Notes: generated by a model not told the origin, from the letters alone. DNA of 64,000 nucleotides from Methanothrix harundinacea 6Ac (GCF_000235565.1 NC_017527.1:1178001-1242000); one strand, 5' to 3'. Shown: positions 43,801 through 52,701, counted from the first letter of the stretch. Numbers and translations are program-made.

Positions 43801-45045
43801 CCCCCCAGCAGAGAGGGGTATGGTGATGAAGGTCTTCCCCCCTACTTCACCCGAGAGCGCCGAAGGTGGCGGGACGACATAGATCACCTCCCGGGAGAAC
43901 TCCGCCCCCCTCGCTAGGATCACCCTCTCGATCAGCGCCTCCAGGATCTCGTGATCCTCGTCGGTGAGGCTGTACTCCGTCGAGAGGATTCCGGCGGCCT
44001 CGGCGTGGTTTGTGATGTTGCCGAGGGTGGTGCCGCTTATCCTGGCCAAAAGCTCCACCCTCATAGACTCGCCGACGGGGAGGCGGCCCAGCTCCCAGGT
44101 TACTTTCCTTCCAGCAACGGTCCCGTTCCGGTCGTCTCCCAGGTACTCCAGGCCGTCGGGGAGGATGTCCGCCACCACGACTCGGTCGAACTCCATCTCC
44201 CCGAGGTTCGCCACATCGATGGTGAACTTGACGACGGATCCCGGCTCCCCCGAGGTGACATTTCCGGCCTTGTCGAGATCGATCTCGGGCTGCAGTCCCG
44301 CCATGATCAGGGGGGCCTCATCCCTCTCGGCCCCGAAGACGTGGGGGAGGTCGCCGATCCCGTCGCCGTCGGTGTCGGGGCCGGAGTACTCCGACCAGTG
44401 GTTTCCAAGGATAGCGGTGAAGGTCTCGTCCCTGTACCTGTAGCTGATGGGGTCGGAGGAGTTCCAGCGGCTGGTGGAGTTCGAAGATGAGGCGTCTATT
44501 CCGTTATCCTTGAAGACGTTGAGGAAGAGGACGTTCTCGGAGGAGTTCAAAAGGCCTGCTCCGCAGGGGTTATCGCTAAATTCGTTGTGGGTGACGATGT
44601 TGCGGCTTGAGCTCTCGAAGAGGATGCCGCATCCTGCGTTCTCCTTCGCGACGTTGTTTCGGATGACGTTCCTCTCCGACGTCACCCGGACCCCGGCGTC
44701 AACGTCCGTCTTGCTCCCGGAGTTTGTGACGACAAACCCCTCCAGGACGGCCCCCGAGCCGCTGAGGGTGATGGCGCTTCCCCTCCCCCCGGCGTCCACC
44801 ACTGGCCTTCCCCCGCCTGTATCGACTCCGAAGAGGATCAGCGGCCTGTCCACGTTGACGTTCTCGCGATAAGTCCCGCTGGAGACCTCGACGATATCGC
44901 CGGGGTCGGCTCCTTCGATGGCGGCCTGGATGCTCTCGGAAGGTCCCAGGACTATCGTCCTTCCTTGGACGGTGCATCCTGAGCTGATGATCATGATCGC
45001 CATCCAAAGCCAGAAATACTTCATCCAAAGGCTGTTATTGAGCAC
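40864..45045 (-). CDS. Large secreted NosD-like protein with DUF11-type repeats
   Basis: Protein of 1393 residues. A signal peptide (~8-30, FWLWMAIMIISSGCTVQG, possibly a lipobox-like Cys24) is followed by a beta-helix block (~35-250) with IQAAIEGADPGDIVEV and GVDTGGGRPVVDAGG. A DUF11-like conserved repeat comes next (~255-350, LGEMEFDRVVVADILPDGLE), then a second NosD block (~430-640) with calcium-loop-like DADGDGIGDTPYD. Another DUF11-like repeat (~650-740), a long beta domain of unknown type (~745-1110) and two more DUF11-like units complete it. The end is Cys-containing (CWDECDLTPL); no membrane anchor is visible. It is probably a cell-surface or sheath-associated protein. Confidence 0.82.
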   Translation of the reverse strand: MLNNSLWMKYFWLWMAIMIISSGCTVQGRTIVLGPSESIQAAIEGADPGDIVEVSSGTYRENVNVDRPLILFGVDTGGGRPVVDAGGRGSAITLSGSGAVLEGFVVTNSGSKTDVDAGVRVTSERNVIRNNVAKENAGCGILFESSSRNIVTHNEFSDNPCGAGLLNSSENVLFLNVFKDNGIDASSSNSTSRWNSSDPISYRYRDETFTAILGNHWSEYSGPDTDGDGIGDLPHVFGAERDEAPLIMAGLQPEIDLDKAGNVTSGEPGSVVKFTIDVANLGEMEFDRVVVADILPDGLEYLGDDRNGTVAGRKVTWELGRLPVGESMRVELLARISGTTLGNITNHAEAAGILSTEYSLTDEDHEILEALIERVILARGAEFSREVIYVVPPPSALSGEVGGKTFITIPLSAGGPDRSIEDMYAIRNVIARAQNGDSLEVRGFDPSSPYGQDPKQTEIDVNKSLYLRGVVMDASYGPPTFTGRFVTTAITVSGERCFIEGLVAINSDLSEAGIKVLSNNNVIKDNIAKNNRGVGYLLRSSSGNVITGNTAEENRQGAIRLESSNGNIIYLNNFINGSSPVGWSDSNNTWNSPAAMTYRYNGTTFTSRLGNYWSDYSGVDADGDGIGDTPYDIPGGSDRDFYPLMSPIEFYDLSCDNKALSKVADRKTARPGEEITYTITVCNRNSTVPVDAVVEDIFDGPVELVSVSPAPDGDGLWRFYEIGLGECREIVLVVKAPKRQEFEFQMGSEVAGTGFVRVASDYSTAPPSYILKNCATAVFYLNGFILGRERGCAAVLIDDPGAELSTQEHGSGLYKSDETITLRSDNRSIEMNKAVSADHGPSTLTLYRNRTLAYSSRWTEEAEAKNRATGASMAEAYRYATSIDRESRFFLDRNESVMEVESQFDGMGHMGFLKMPSGGSGPRSTPIFEMREDYAGSFRVLQRIDEYGSGVSSDRSASGTGFVVVDKRIGESQRSYESGTGFYESEETIRTYTNYVAKDLSLVYSPENQTLIDDLSINRSMRWKEGMWSRVRNESLIGEEYTSITRLDKETVARCLNEMETEASFSGQGRYRTVFIDRVDLDELYAGDYSIRRKVLLEGVSKYDRPHINLTKTGVVREETVVEDGAERRITVAEYTITLENDGNRSLAPVRVKDLFPPGAAYRSSSLRPYRLTAGSAEWVLTHLAVGGRAEILLRLEVTDLCDQDIVNRVEASGGYDGGWANATNFSAIERGRLWCCPAGEVSAAMTAKPEGENPRRVVYNLTIRNEADDPRVVAATCQLPEGMRLLDSSVPFSSYDSGVVTWNLIDLLPFGSKTILFEVEASMNGTFASRAEIEVLSFNGTSLDQPLSVEAFVAVEEFDGEREAPGWRPPAWGLNRIASEMGCWDECDLTPL

Positions 45046-45463
45046 CCTCTACCACCAGGACATCTTAGGCTGTTATCTACAATCGTGATATTAGATAAAC
45101 TTTTTTATAACTTTCCCGTTCTTTCAATTAATATGAAAATATTCAATAACATATCTTTGTGATGCAGCCTCCTGCTTGAAGGATGAAGTGTGAATCAATC
45201 TGTTTATATCCGAGCAAAATTCACCGGCTAAAAGAACAGATCGCTCCCCAATTACCAATTATATCCAACTTAATAATGAAAAAAATTTTTAACTATATAT
45301 AATATTTCGGGATACATTAATGAACAATATATTAGAAGTATTGCTAGACATATAATAATATATCACGGTATATACTAATGTTAAATAATGTTGGAGTTCT
45401 CTCTATCATCCCTTTTAGGCTTCTGTCTGGGTCACGCCCTGCCAACGATCATCGGCTTTAATA
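45046..45463. other. AT-rich intergenic region with promoter for the NosD-like gene
   Basis: About 418 bases. A minus-strand TATA-like TTATAAAAAA (45101-45110 region) lies ~55-65 bases upstream of the NosD-like start. The rest (45150-45420) is AT-rich with short palindromic stretches such as ATATAATAATATAT but no open frame, RNA or repeat that I can support. Confidence 0.5.
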
Positions 45464-46734
45464 TCATGGCGATATCCGCTCCGCCATCTCCGTCATCCTG
45501 AAGCTGCCGTCGAGGATCCGCCCCTTCAGCTCCTCGGCGAGCCTCTCGGCCCGCAGCCGGTCGGACTGCCGCACGACGATTGGAACCTCCCGCCCGGCGA
45601 AGCGGAGGGATCCGAGGCGGGCTCTGAAGACGTCTCCGGAGCAGGAGGTGGCGCAGAGGCCGCAGTTGAAGCACCTCCTCCGGTCGAGGGTGGGAAGAAA
45701 GTTTCGAAAGGCTATAGCCCCCGTCGGGCAGATCGCCTCGGGGCGGCAGGCGGTGCACCTCTTGCAGGCCCCGGGGTCGAAGCTGACCTCCAGGTCTACC
45801 CCCTCCCAGACGTCGGCGTAGGTTGCCCGGCCGAGCTCCTGGCGGCTCGCGACGTCCACCACCGGTAGCGGTATAGACCCTTCAGGGCTGGCCATCCTCT
45901 CCAGGATCCCCTCCCTCAAGACCGGGATCGGGACCGCCCACGACGATATGCACTCGGGGCCTGCGGATGTTCCGAAGCCTCCCATGTACTCGGGGTCCAT
46001 CCCGTGCATATCCGCATACCCCGAGAGGTTAGGCCTCTCGGGGGAGGACCTCGTCCCCCTGCCCAGGACGAACCCCTCGGCACCGTTGATCAGGACCCTC
46101 GTCCCGACCCCGATCGTCTCCAGGAGGGGGTCGTTCTCCAGGGGGTTCATGCGGCCGCACCCCGAGACGGAGGCGCCGTTCCAGCAGGGGTCGAAGGTGG
46201 TGGCGTGGAAGATGGTGGCGACCCTCTCCTCCCCGGGGTTGACGAAGGCCGAGTAGTTCTTGAAAGAGTGGCGGGTCCCAAAGAGCCTCGCCGTCGGCAT
46301 ATCGGCGAGCTTCAGGTCCACCTCGAAGCCGGAGCCCGTGTCCGTCTCCACCTCGACCCGGACCACCTCCCCCTCCACCAGGTCCCGGAGGAGGTGGCCT
46401 CCGCCGTACCTCGGCTCCTCCCGGCTCGCCGCCGTCCCGAAGACGATCAGGTCGACGATCCCCAGCCGCTCGTTGGGGCAGGGCCCGACGATTCCCGGGA
46501 CGCCGTTGAGCGTGACCCCGATCGCCCGCCGGAAGGAGCCGGGGGCGCCGCCGGAAAGGAGAGGACGGCGTAGGTGCCGCTCATCACCGCCCGGGTGGCG
46601 CAGGTGACGACGTCCACCTCCTCTAAAGAGACCCTCCCCCCGTCGGCGAGGACCTCCCCCACCTCCCGGGCGGTGAGGACGACGGCCTCCCCCCGGTCCA
46701 CCTTGGCTCTGATCTCGGAGAATGAACGCTCCAT
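45464..46734 (-). pseudogene. Methanogenesis marker 16-type protein (L-aspartate-semialdehyde sulfurtransferase family) with ferredoxin domain, frameshifted
   Basis: The first part (46734 to ~46545) encodes MERSFSEIRAKVDRGEAVVL and then TRAVMSGTYAVLSFPAAPP. The rest, in another frame to 45464, encodes GSFRRAIGVTLNGVPGIVGP, PCPNERLGIVDL, FDPCWNGASVSGCGRMNPLEND and two [4Fe-4S] sites (CKRCTACRPEAICPTGAI, CFNCGLCATSCSGD). One extra base in the five-G run at 46541-46545 (plus strand) restores a single ~423-residue protein across the join. The family (COG1900/DUF39) inserts sulfur into aspartate semialdehyde during homocysteine synthesis in methanogens, using low-potential electrons. The break is either a real mutation, programmed slippage or a sequencing error at the homopolymer; error is the simplest reading because everything else looks intact. 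Confidence 0.82.
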
Positions 46735-46743
46735 GATGCCTCC

Positions 46744-47508
46744 TCAGCCCTCTTCCTTAATGAACTCCGCCTCCACCTCCGACCGGAGATGGTCCCGCCC
46801 CATGATCCGGGTGACCCTTCTATCGGTCAAGATATAGACAGGCCGGAGCATATCGAAGAGCTCCAGGCCTTCGGCTTCGGTGAAGTAGTGGGTGATGACC
46901 CCCCCGCCCCGGCGGAAGGTCATCTCCTCCACCTCCACCCCCTCTCCCGCCCTCATATCCTCGACCCCGAACTCGATAAAGAAGAGGCGACCTTTGGCCT
47001 TGAGGACCCGGGCCGCCTCCCGCGCCGCCTTGATCCGGTCGCCCTCCCGGAGGTGGCCTAGGACGTGGAAGGCGAAGACCGCATCGAAGGACGAGTCCCT
47101 GAAGGGGAGGTGGACCGCGTCCGCGGAGACGAGTTCGAGCCGATTGGCCAGAGGGACCCGGTCCGCCGGAGGTGCTGGCGGGGGCCGGACGCCGGAGGAG
47201 GTCGAAGGCTCCGGCCGGAGGAGGCCTCTTCGCCGGCCCGTCTCCTCCGCCAGCCCCCTCCCCAGCCTCAGGGCCTGAGGAGATACGTCCACCGCCGCCA
47301 CCCTCCAGGGTCGGCCCAGCATCCCCTGGAGGGTCTTGCCGTTGCCGCAGCCGAGCTCCAGGACCCGGGCTCCTTCGGGGAGGGGGGGGAGCCTCCGCGG
47401 AGCCCCCCGCCAGATCCTCCCCTTATCTCGATACTCCCGGCCCCAGGCTAGGAGCTCCTCCCTCCGGCCCCCCTCATCACCGGATCTGGCCCTCGGTCCC
47501 TGTGGCAT
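46744..47508 (-). CDS. Class I SAM-dependent methyltransferase
   Basis: About 254 residues from ATG 47508; the open frame extends to 47601, but that part overlaps the divergent gene's start. Motif I is VLELGCGNGKTLQG, with AAVDVSPQALRLGR at strand 2, FDAVFAFHVLGHLREGD at post-II and ARVLKAKGRLFFIEFG. These are typical of small-molecule methyltransferases of the UbiE/COG2226 type. It lies nine bases upstream of the marker-16 gene on the same strand and is probably co-transcribed with it. The substrate is not apparent. Confidence 0.82.
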   Translation of the reverse strand: MPQGPRARSGDEGGRREELLAWGREYRDKGRIWRGAPRRLPPLPEGARVLELGCGNGKTLQGMLGRPWRVAAVDVSPQALRLGRGLAEETGRRRGLLRPEPSTSSGVRPPPAPPADRVPLANRLELVSADAVHLPFRDSSFDAVFAFHVLGHLREGDRIKAAREAARVLKAKGRLFFIEFGVEDMRAGEGVEVEEMTFRRGGGVITHYFTEAEGLELFDMLRPVYILTDRRVTRIMGRDHLRSEVEAEFIKEEG

Positions 47509-47570
47509 GAGGTCGGAACGGCGCTCCACCACCAAAATCTTTACTATCCACCCGGTCGTCCCCCTCCCAG

Positions 47571-48587
47571 GTGTTTCGAATGAGACTTTGGAGTGGGGCA
47601 ATTCTGATCATTGCCATATTCGCCCCCCTGGGATCGGCCCAGGCCATGGGCGAGAACTACGAAGATTATTTTGGGGTTTCATCCCCTGGCGAAGACTATC
47701 TGAACTATGCAGGGCAGCTGTACGGAGCCTCCGGCTCCTCGGAGAGCTACAGCTTCAGCTCAAGCTCGAGCTTCACCTACTCGCGGTACCTCCAGTACTT
47801 CTTCACCGAGGAGGATATCTTCTCCCGGGACCGGGTTCCCGTCAGCTTCATGATAGCAGGAAACGAGCCCTCCATCCTCGACCTGGGGTGGCAGACGGTC
47901 CCCTATTCGGAGTACGCCTCCTCGGAGATGTACGCCGGGTCCAATGAGCTCTGGATCGAGGGGGAGACGGCCTGGTCGAGGTACGCCGCCTGTCCCATCG
48001 GTACATGGCTGCAGCTCGTCACCACCACCCCCGGGGGAGGGGCCGCCGACTTCTATGAGATATCGCCTTCAGGGATCGTGGGGATAACCCCCTACAGCCT
48101 GGGAACCTACGACAGGACGAGCTTCCAGGCCGCTGAGATGGGGAGGTACGCCCTCTTCTTCGTCGCCAACGGCCAGCCGAGCAACGTCGTCATCATCGAC
48201 GTCGGAGAGGATCTGACCCCGGACATGATCGCCGGCTCCGCCGCCGCTGCCGCTTCCACTGCGACCCCCGGCCCTGCCCCCGCCATCCCGGCGCCAGCGC
48301 CGAGGCCCGTCACCACCACCGGTGACGTCGTCGTCACCCTGGAGTCCGATAGGATGAGGGGGTACGACGTCTACGTCGACGACCAGTACGTCGGGACCGA
48401 CGGGCAGGGGGGCGACCCCCTCGACGGGAGATACAGGGTCAACGTCGCCGGAGGGATGTGGCACACCATCAAGGTCTGGGACGGGGAGTGGTTCTACGGC
48501 AAGCCCCGGTTCTACCAGAGGAGCACCCCCGTCGTCCTGAAGTTCGAGCCCGCCTCCACCGTCTACCTCTACGGCGGCATCTGGTAG
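47571..48587 (+). CDS. Secreted protein of unknown family with Ser-rich and PEGA-like regions
   Basis: Protein of 338 residues (GTG 47571; ATG 47580 is an equally good start). A signal peptide (~5-25, AILIIAIFAPLGSAQA) is followed by a Tyr/Ser-rich segment (SSESYSFSSSSSFTYS). A globular domain (~95-225) contains RVPVSFMIAGNEPSILDLGW and MGRYALFFVANGQPSNVVIID. An Ala/Pro linker (APAIPAPAPRP) precedes a C-terminal ~85-residue beta domain (VYVDDQYVGTDGQGGD, then GMWHTIKVWDG) resembling PEGA-type surface modules. It is transcribed divergently from the methyltransferase gene. Probably extracellular; function unknown. Confidence 0.72.
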   Translation: MFRMRLWSGAILIIAIFAPLGSAQAMGENYEDYFGVSSPGEDYLNYAGQLYGASGSSESYSFSSSSSFTYSRYLQYFFTEEDIFSRDRVPVSFMIAGNEPSILDLGWQTVPYSEYASSEMYAGSNELWIEGETAWSRYAACPIGTWLQLVTTTPGGGAADFYEISPSGIVGITPYSLGTYDRTSFQAAEMGRYALFFVANGQPSNVVIIDVGEDLTPDMIAGSAAAAASTATPGPAPAIPAPAPRPVTTTGDVVVTLESDRMRGYDVYVDDQYVGTDGQGGDPLDGRYRVNVAGGMWHTIKVWDGEWFYGKPRFYQRSTPVVLKFEPASTVYLYGGIW

Positions 48588-48669
48588 CGGGATAGGGCTC
48601 CAGATCCTTTATTTTTTTCTCTCGCCCTCACCGCCACCATCTTAAGGGATTGGTGACGGAATACCTAAC

Positions 48670-49797
48670 ATGAAGGGATGGGGGCTCGTCTTGTTGTTGG
48701 GAGTGAGCATCCTCGCCGGATCCGGCCCTGCCGGGGGTTGGGTGAGCGGAACGGGAGAGATCGACATCAGTAGATCCGTCGTCCACCGGATGGCAGATTA
48801 CGAGCGCCACAGCTCCATGGCAGGAGACGGGAGCCTCCGGATTGGGGGCAGCTCCGCCGGGGCCTCAAGCCTCTCCTACTCCGGGGACGTCCCCCTGGTG
48901 GGGTTCAAGCGGATCGAGACCGGCTCGCCCTTCCGTGGAACGAAGACCTCCTTTCAGGAGGCCTTCAGCGCCACGGATATAAAGCGGGAGGTGACGACCT
49001 CGGCGAGCTCTCACCTCGTGGCCACCGATATGAATCTGGCCTTCAACGGGACCTACGTCACCAGCTCCAATATGCATCAGGCCTTCGTCCGGGATGTCAG
49101 CTCCCATCAGAGGTACACCGGAAACTTCGAGATACAGAATACGATCCAGTTCGGGAGCCTCGCCGACCGGAGGCCGGCCCTCTCCGTCACCGTCCTCCCC
49201 CAGGACTGCTCCGCCCGGGTCGGAGGGCCGATTAGAAGAGTGTACGCCGTCTCCAACGTCGGGACCGTCCCCGTCCGGGACCTCTACCTCGTCGATTCGA
49301 GGGTCGGACCCGTCCCCCTCAGCAGGACGGAGCTGAGCCCCGGGGAGGTCGCCTCCGGCTCCTCGAGCTTCGCCCTCGGCGAAGAGGACGCCCCCGGCCT
49401 CCATAAGGACTCGATCGTGGCGACCGCCGTCGACTATGCTGGAAATGGGGCGGAGGCCTCCGCCTCCGCCACGGTGGACCTGATCGGGTGGCAGGGGCTG
49501 AACCTGACGGTGGAGTCCAGCGGTGGATGCATCCATCCCGGCGGCGGCCTCGCCTCCGTTTATACCATCGAGAACACCGGCGACCTTCCGATCAATAACC
49601 TCACCGTCACCGACTCCATCGCCCCCGGCCCCGTCGCCGCAAACCTCACCCTCATGCCCGGAGAGGCCGTCAACCTGACCGCCGACCTCGCGGTGCTGGG
49701 GCCTTCTCCCCCGACCCGCCTCATCTCCGCCTCGGGGAACCGATCCGATGGGGAGATGGTGGCAAGGTCGATAGAGGTCGTCCTTCAGCCCTGCTGA
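48670..49797 (+). CDS. Secreted protein with C-terminal DUF11-like repeats
   Basis: Protein of 375 residues with a signal peptide (GLVLLLGVSILAGSGPAGG, ~5-23). The N-terminal ~165 residues are Ser/Thr/His-rich without a known family (SGTGEIDISRSVVHRMADYE). The wording, with repeated SGTG and a Tyr-Glu-Arg pattern, resembles the middle beta domain of the NosD-like protein at 40864-45045. The C-terminal half holds two DUF11-like repeats (VYAVSNVGTVPVRDLYLVDS and VYTIENTGDLPINNLTVTDS), each with one preceding Cys. Likely a surface protein related to the larger neighbour. Confidence 0.72.
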   Translation: MKGWGLVLLLGVSILAGSGPAGGWVSGTGEIDISRSVVHRMADYERHSSMAGDGSLRIGGSSAGASSLSYSGDVPLVGFKRIETGSPFRGTKTSFQEAFSATDIKREVTTSASSHLVATDMNLAFNGTYVTSSNMHQAFVRDVSSHQRYTGNFEIQNTIQFGSLADRRPALSVTVLPQDCSARVGGPIRRVYAVSNVGTVPVRDLYLVDSRVGPVPLSRTELSPGEVASGSSSFALGEEDAPGLHKDSIVATAVDYAGNGAEASASATVDLIGWQGLNLTVESSGGCIHPGGGLASVYTIENTGDLPINNLTVTDSIAPGPVAANLTLMPGEAVNLTADLAVLGPSPPTRLISASGNRSDGEMVARSIEVVLQPC

Positions 49798-49832
49798 AGG
49801 CCTTCCGGCACCGTCTCCCTCTCCCCCCCTCT

Positions 49833-51179
49833 TCAGTCCAGCGATTCGATCCGTTCGATGTAAGATCCGACGTCGAACTTCGACCTCGCCCCCCGGAGGC
49901 TCATGTACCTCACCTTCCCGAAGATCTCCCTCTCTTTCCAGGCCCGGTCGTGGACCCCGCCGATGGACCAGGCTATGCCGACGTAGCCGCTCGGGTCCCT
50001 CCCGTCCAGCTCGTAGCGGTCGTTCAGATATATGGCGATCTTCAGGGCCTCCTCCGGAGAGTCCGTCCACTCCAGGATCTTCTTCGCCCAGTACATCCTC
50101 AGGTAGCCGTGCATCTTCCCCCGGACGACCATCTCCCTCTGGGCGGCGTTCCAGAGGGGGTCGTGGGTCTTCGCCCCTTCGAGCTCCTCCTGATCGTAGA
50201 GGTACTCTCGCGGGTCGTTCCGATGTTCGTCCAGGGTCTTCCTCGCCCAGGCGGGGAAGGCATCGAAGGTGTCGTAACCGCGGTTGTAGAAGCAGAAGTT
50301 GTCGGAGAGCTCCCTCCTCACCACCAGCTCCTCCAGGAAGGCGGCCTTGGATCTGGGATCCGCCTCCCATTTGGCCGCCTCCAGGGCGACCCTCTGAGCC
50401 GAGATCTGGCCGAAGTGAAGGTAGGGCGAGAGGTTCGACTGGCCGTCGAGGGTCGGATCGTTTCTATCTCCATCGTACCGAGAGAGCTTCTCGCCGAGAA
50501 ACCGACGTAGCGCCCTTCGAGCGGCAGCGGCTCCGGGCTTTATCCACTCCACCTCGGGGACGGAGCGATCGACCCGGAGGTCCCTCCGGAGCCGGTCCCA
50601 GCTCACCCCGGCATCGAGGTCCCAGGGGTGGGGGTGGACCTGGACAGCCGGAGGATCCTCACAGAAGATCGGCAAAAGTCGCCTCACCTTCGGCCGGAAG
50701 GTCCGGGCCGCATACTCCTGCTTCGGCGACGCCACCCAGCAGGGGACGACGTTGTGGGCGTCCACCTCGCGGAGGGGGAGGTCAAGCCCCTCTTCCGCCT
50801 TCTCCATCCAGGCCCTCTTAGTCGCCAGGGGGGAGAAGTCGGTGACCAGGGCGCTCGCAGAATGCTCTCTTACGAAGTCGGGGACGGTCTCTCCCGGGTC
50901 TCCCTGAAGGAGGACGAAGGGTATCTCCTTATCTCTGAGGGTCCTCTCCACCTCTTCGAGCCCCCGGAGCATGAACCCGTACTGCCGCATGGCAGCGCCG
51001 AGGAACTCCTCTTTCAGGGCGAAGACGACGGCCAGGGGCGCCCTCCTCTCCAATGCCAGCTCCTGGGCGAAGGCTAGGGCCCAGTTCTCCTCCGCCCTCT
51101 GGTCTCTGGTCATCCAGTAGATGACCGGGCCCTTCCCCTCCCGCCCCTCCTTCCATATCCGCGCCCTCTCCGGGATCAT
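49833..51179 (-). CDS. phr: Class II CPD photolyase
   Basis: Protein of 448 residues with the class II organisation known from Methanosarcina mazei: N-terminal antenna domain (VIYWMTRDQRAEENWALAFA) and helical FAD domain. Conserved segments include LDGQSNLSPYLHFGQISAQR, LVVRRELSDNFCFYN, ALWNAAQ-type PLWNAAQREMVVRGKMHGYLR and MYWAKKILEW, then GRDPSGYVGIAWSIGGVHDR. It repairs UV-induced cyclobutane pyrimidine dimers using light and reduced FAD. The gene stands alone on the minus strand and ends just after the plus-strand surface-protein gene. Confidence 0.93.
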   Translation of the reverse strand: MIPERARIWKEGREGKGPVIYWMTRDQRAEENWALAFAQELALERRAPLAVVFALKEEFLGAAMRQYGFMLRGLEEVERTLRDKEIPFVLLQGDPGETVPDFVREHSASALVTDFSPLATKRAWMEKAEEGLDLPLREVDAHNVVPCWVASPKQEYAARTFRPKVRRLLPIFCEDPPAVQVHPHPWDLDAGVSWDRLRRDLRVDRSVPEVEWIKPGAAAARRALRRFLGEKLSRYDGDRNDPTLDGQSNLSPYLHFGQISAQRVALEAAKWEADPRSKAAFLEELVVRRELSDNFCFYNRGYDTFDAFPAWARKTLDEHRNDPREYLYDQEELEGAKTHDPLWNAAQREMVVRGKMHGYLRMYWAKKILEWTDSPEEALKIAIYLNDRYELDGRDPSGYVGIAWSIGGVHDRAWKEREIFGKVRYMSLRGARSKFDVGSYIERIESLD

Positions 51180-51232
51180 GCCTCATCCACCTGGCGAAGT
51201 TGATTCGATGGTATCTCGCAGAGAATATTGGT

Positions 51233-52455
51233 CAACTACCCCTCCCTGAAGGGAGGGGCTTGTAGTTCCGGTTAAACTGGACTACATTGGGCTGGTTGAC
51301 AAGGCAGCCTACTCAGACAAGATATACCCGCCTGAGCAATGTTTCGAGACGCGTTAAGGTCCGCATGGAGTTCAAAACCACATTTCCGACACCGGAACGA
51401 GGAACCGTTACGGTTCCCCTTGTAGATGTGACCGCATTCAGAGCACTTCTGCGAGGTGTACCTGGCGTCTACGAGAAGCGTATGCTTCTCAATAGCTTCC
51501 GCTTTGTACCTGATAAACTGTTCCAATTGGTAAAACGACCAATTGTTGAGCTTGTGGTTGAACTGCTTACCTCTTCGCTTCTGGACTCGGATCTTGCTCA
51601 AGTCTTCAAGAGCAAATACCGTATAATCCGAGTTCACGATCTGTTTCGATATACAGTGGTTCACGTCAGTCACAAACCGTCTTTCCTTACCGGCGAGACG
51701 CTTGAGCTTGCGTTTTGCCGACTTGGTGCCTTTAGACTGCAACTCTTTCTGAAGGTGAGCATACTTAGCTCTGGTATTTTTAACCTTCTTCGAGTTGTAA
51801 AACGTGTTATCGGAACAGACTGCAATATTCACGATACCTCGATCGATCCCAAGCACCTTGAACTCAGTTATGGGTTGGGGGTCGTCGTGTTCAAGAGACA
51901 CGTGCAGATAGAATGTATCGGATCGTCGATCATAGGATATCGTGGACGATTTGATCTTCCAAGTGAGATAATCTCGGTAGTTCTGGGGTATAAAGAACGT
52001 TGCCTTGATTCGCCCCTTGATGGACGCAATCGTAGCTATGCCGTGAACGAGGTTCACTGTAACAACTCGTTGGTTGTACCTCATCGCAGCGAGCGGTCTT
52101 CGCTCTGGAAGAGATCTGCACTTGCACGCTTTCAGAGCTTCACACGCGCAATCTCTTGCACCCTGTACCAAAGACGAAGGAAGATCAGGAATGCTTAAAC
52201 GGACAAGCTTATAGGTGGCATGATGGTTATCGACTTTGTTCCAAGACTTGTTCTCAAATCCCCATTTAGCGGATTCGGAAAAAGCCTTGGTATAAGCTCT
52301 CATCGTTTCAGCGAGAGTAACTCGGTCTCGGTCGCCCATCCTAAGCTTGAAGGTAACCGTTCTAAGCACATTCATATGTCAGGTTGTTAGATAATATATG
52401 CTTTTCGGAGGTGTAGGCACGCGCTCCTCCCCGGCCTAAAGACCGGGGTCTCCGC
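51233..52455 (-). mobile_element. IS200/IS605-type element carrying only tnpB (element 1)
   Basis: The element is bounded by imperfect-palindrome hairpins: right end CCCCTCCCTGAAGGGAGGGG (51239-51258) and left end CCCCGGCCTAAAGACCGGGG (52429-52448). No tnpA is present, so it must be mobilised in trans or be immobile. The left-end hairpin has the same sequence as that of the second element at 54553-54572 (reverse orientation). Exact ends are uncertain by ~10 bases. Confidence 0.75.
51272..52375 (-). CDS. tnpB: TnpB RNA-guided nuclease, IS605 family (element 1)
   Basis: Protein of 367 residues with all expected catalytic parts: RuvC Asp178 in VLGIDRGIVNIAV, Glu257 in FALEDLSKIRV, zinc finger CSECGHIYKG / CRKCGFELH, and Asp339 in HADLNASRNIA. 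TnpB proteins are RNA-guided DNA nucleases. Their guide RNA comes from the 3' end of the gene and the right end of the element, which here would be 51233-51400 with the guide read from the flank below 51233. It is AT-richer than its surroundings, a sign of transfer. There is no interruption of the reading frame. Confidence 0.92.
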   Translation of the reverse strand: MNVLRTVTFKLRMGDRDRVTLAETMRAYTKAFSESAKWGFENKSWNKVDNHHATYKLVRLSIPDLPSSLVQGARDCACEALKACKCRSLPERRPLAAMRYNQRVVTVNLVHGIATIASIKGRIKATFFIPQNYRDYLTWKIKSSTISYDRRSDTFYLHVSLEHDDPQPITEFKVLGIDRGIVNIAVCSDNTFYNSKKVKNTRAKYAHLQKELQSKGTKSAKRKLKRLAGKERRFVTDVNHCISKQIVNSDYTVFALEDLSKIRVQKRRGKQFNHKLNNWSFYQLEQFIRYKAEAIEKHTLLVDARYTSQKCSECGHIYKGNRNGSSFRCRKCGFELHADLNASRNIAQAGISCLSRLPCQPAQCSPV

Positions 52456-52541
52456 GCTGCTACGAAGATGAATCTGATGCTCCAAGCCACCTCTTTTAAA
52501 TAAGAGCCATTGGAAATAGTATGGATGGAGGTGAAAGCCCC

Positions 52542-52697
52542 ATGTGTACCGTTGGAGGCGGACCAGAGATAGGCGACGTCGAGTCGATAGCGTCGAAGGG
52601 CTACGTATGCCAGGACTGCGGAAACAAGTTCAAGGGGATGGGCAGGAGGGTCAGATGCCCCTCGTGCCAGTCGAGGAACGTGAAGCCTGCTGAGTGA
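52542..52697 (+). CDS. Small zinc-ribbon protein (51 residues)
   Basis: ATG 52542 follows GGAGGTG (52526-52532), and a TATA-like TTTTAAATAA (52494-52503) lies ~40-50 bases before it. The protein has two CxxC knuckles: Cys23/Cys26 in YVCQDCGNKFKGMG and Cys39/Cys42 in VRCPSCQSRN, a typical zinc ribbon. It leads a run of methanogen-specific genes with spacing of 4-14 bases. It could bind nucleic acid or act as a small protein adaptor. Missed by length cut-offs, but codon use, RBS and position all support it. Confidence 0.8.
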   Translation: MCTVGGGPEIGDVESIASKGYVCQDCGNKFKGMGRRVRCPSCQSRNVKPAE

Positions 52698-52701
52698 TGG
52701 A

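Noticed and set aside
48865-50370. A 501-codon minus-strand frame spanning a secreted-protein gene and the photolyase
   Set aside because: It crosses two real genes in different frames, is Gly/Arg/Asp-rich and has no recognisable domain.
51287-52198. A 303-codon plus-strand frame opposite tnpB element 1
   Set aside because: The minus-strand TnpB has every catalytic and zinc residue; this frame is its shadow.
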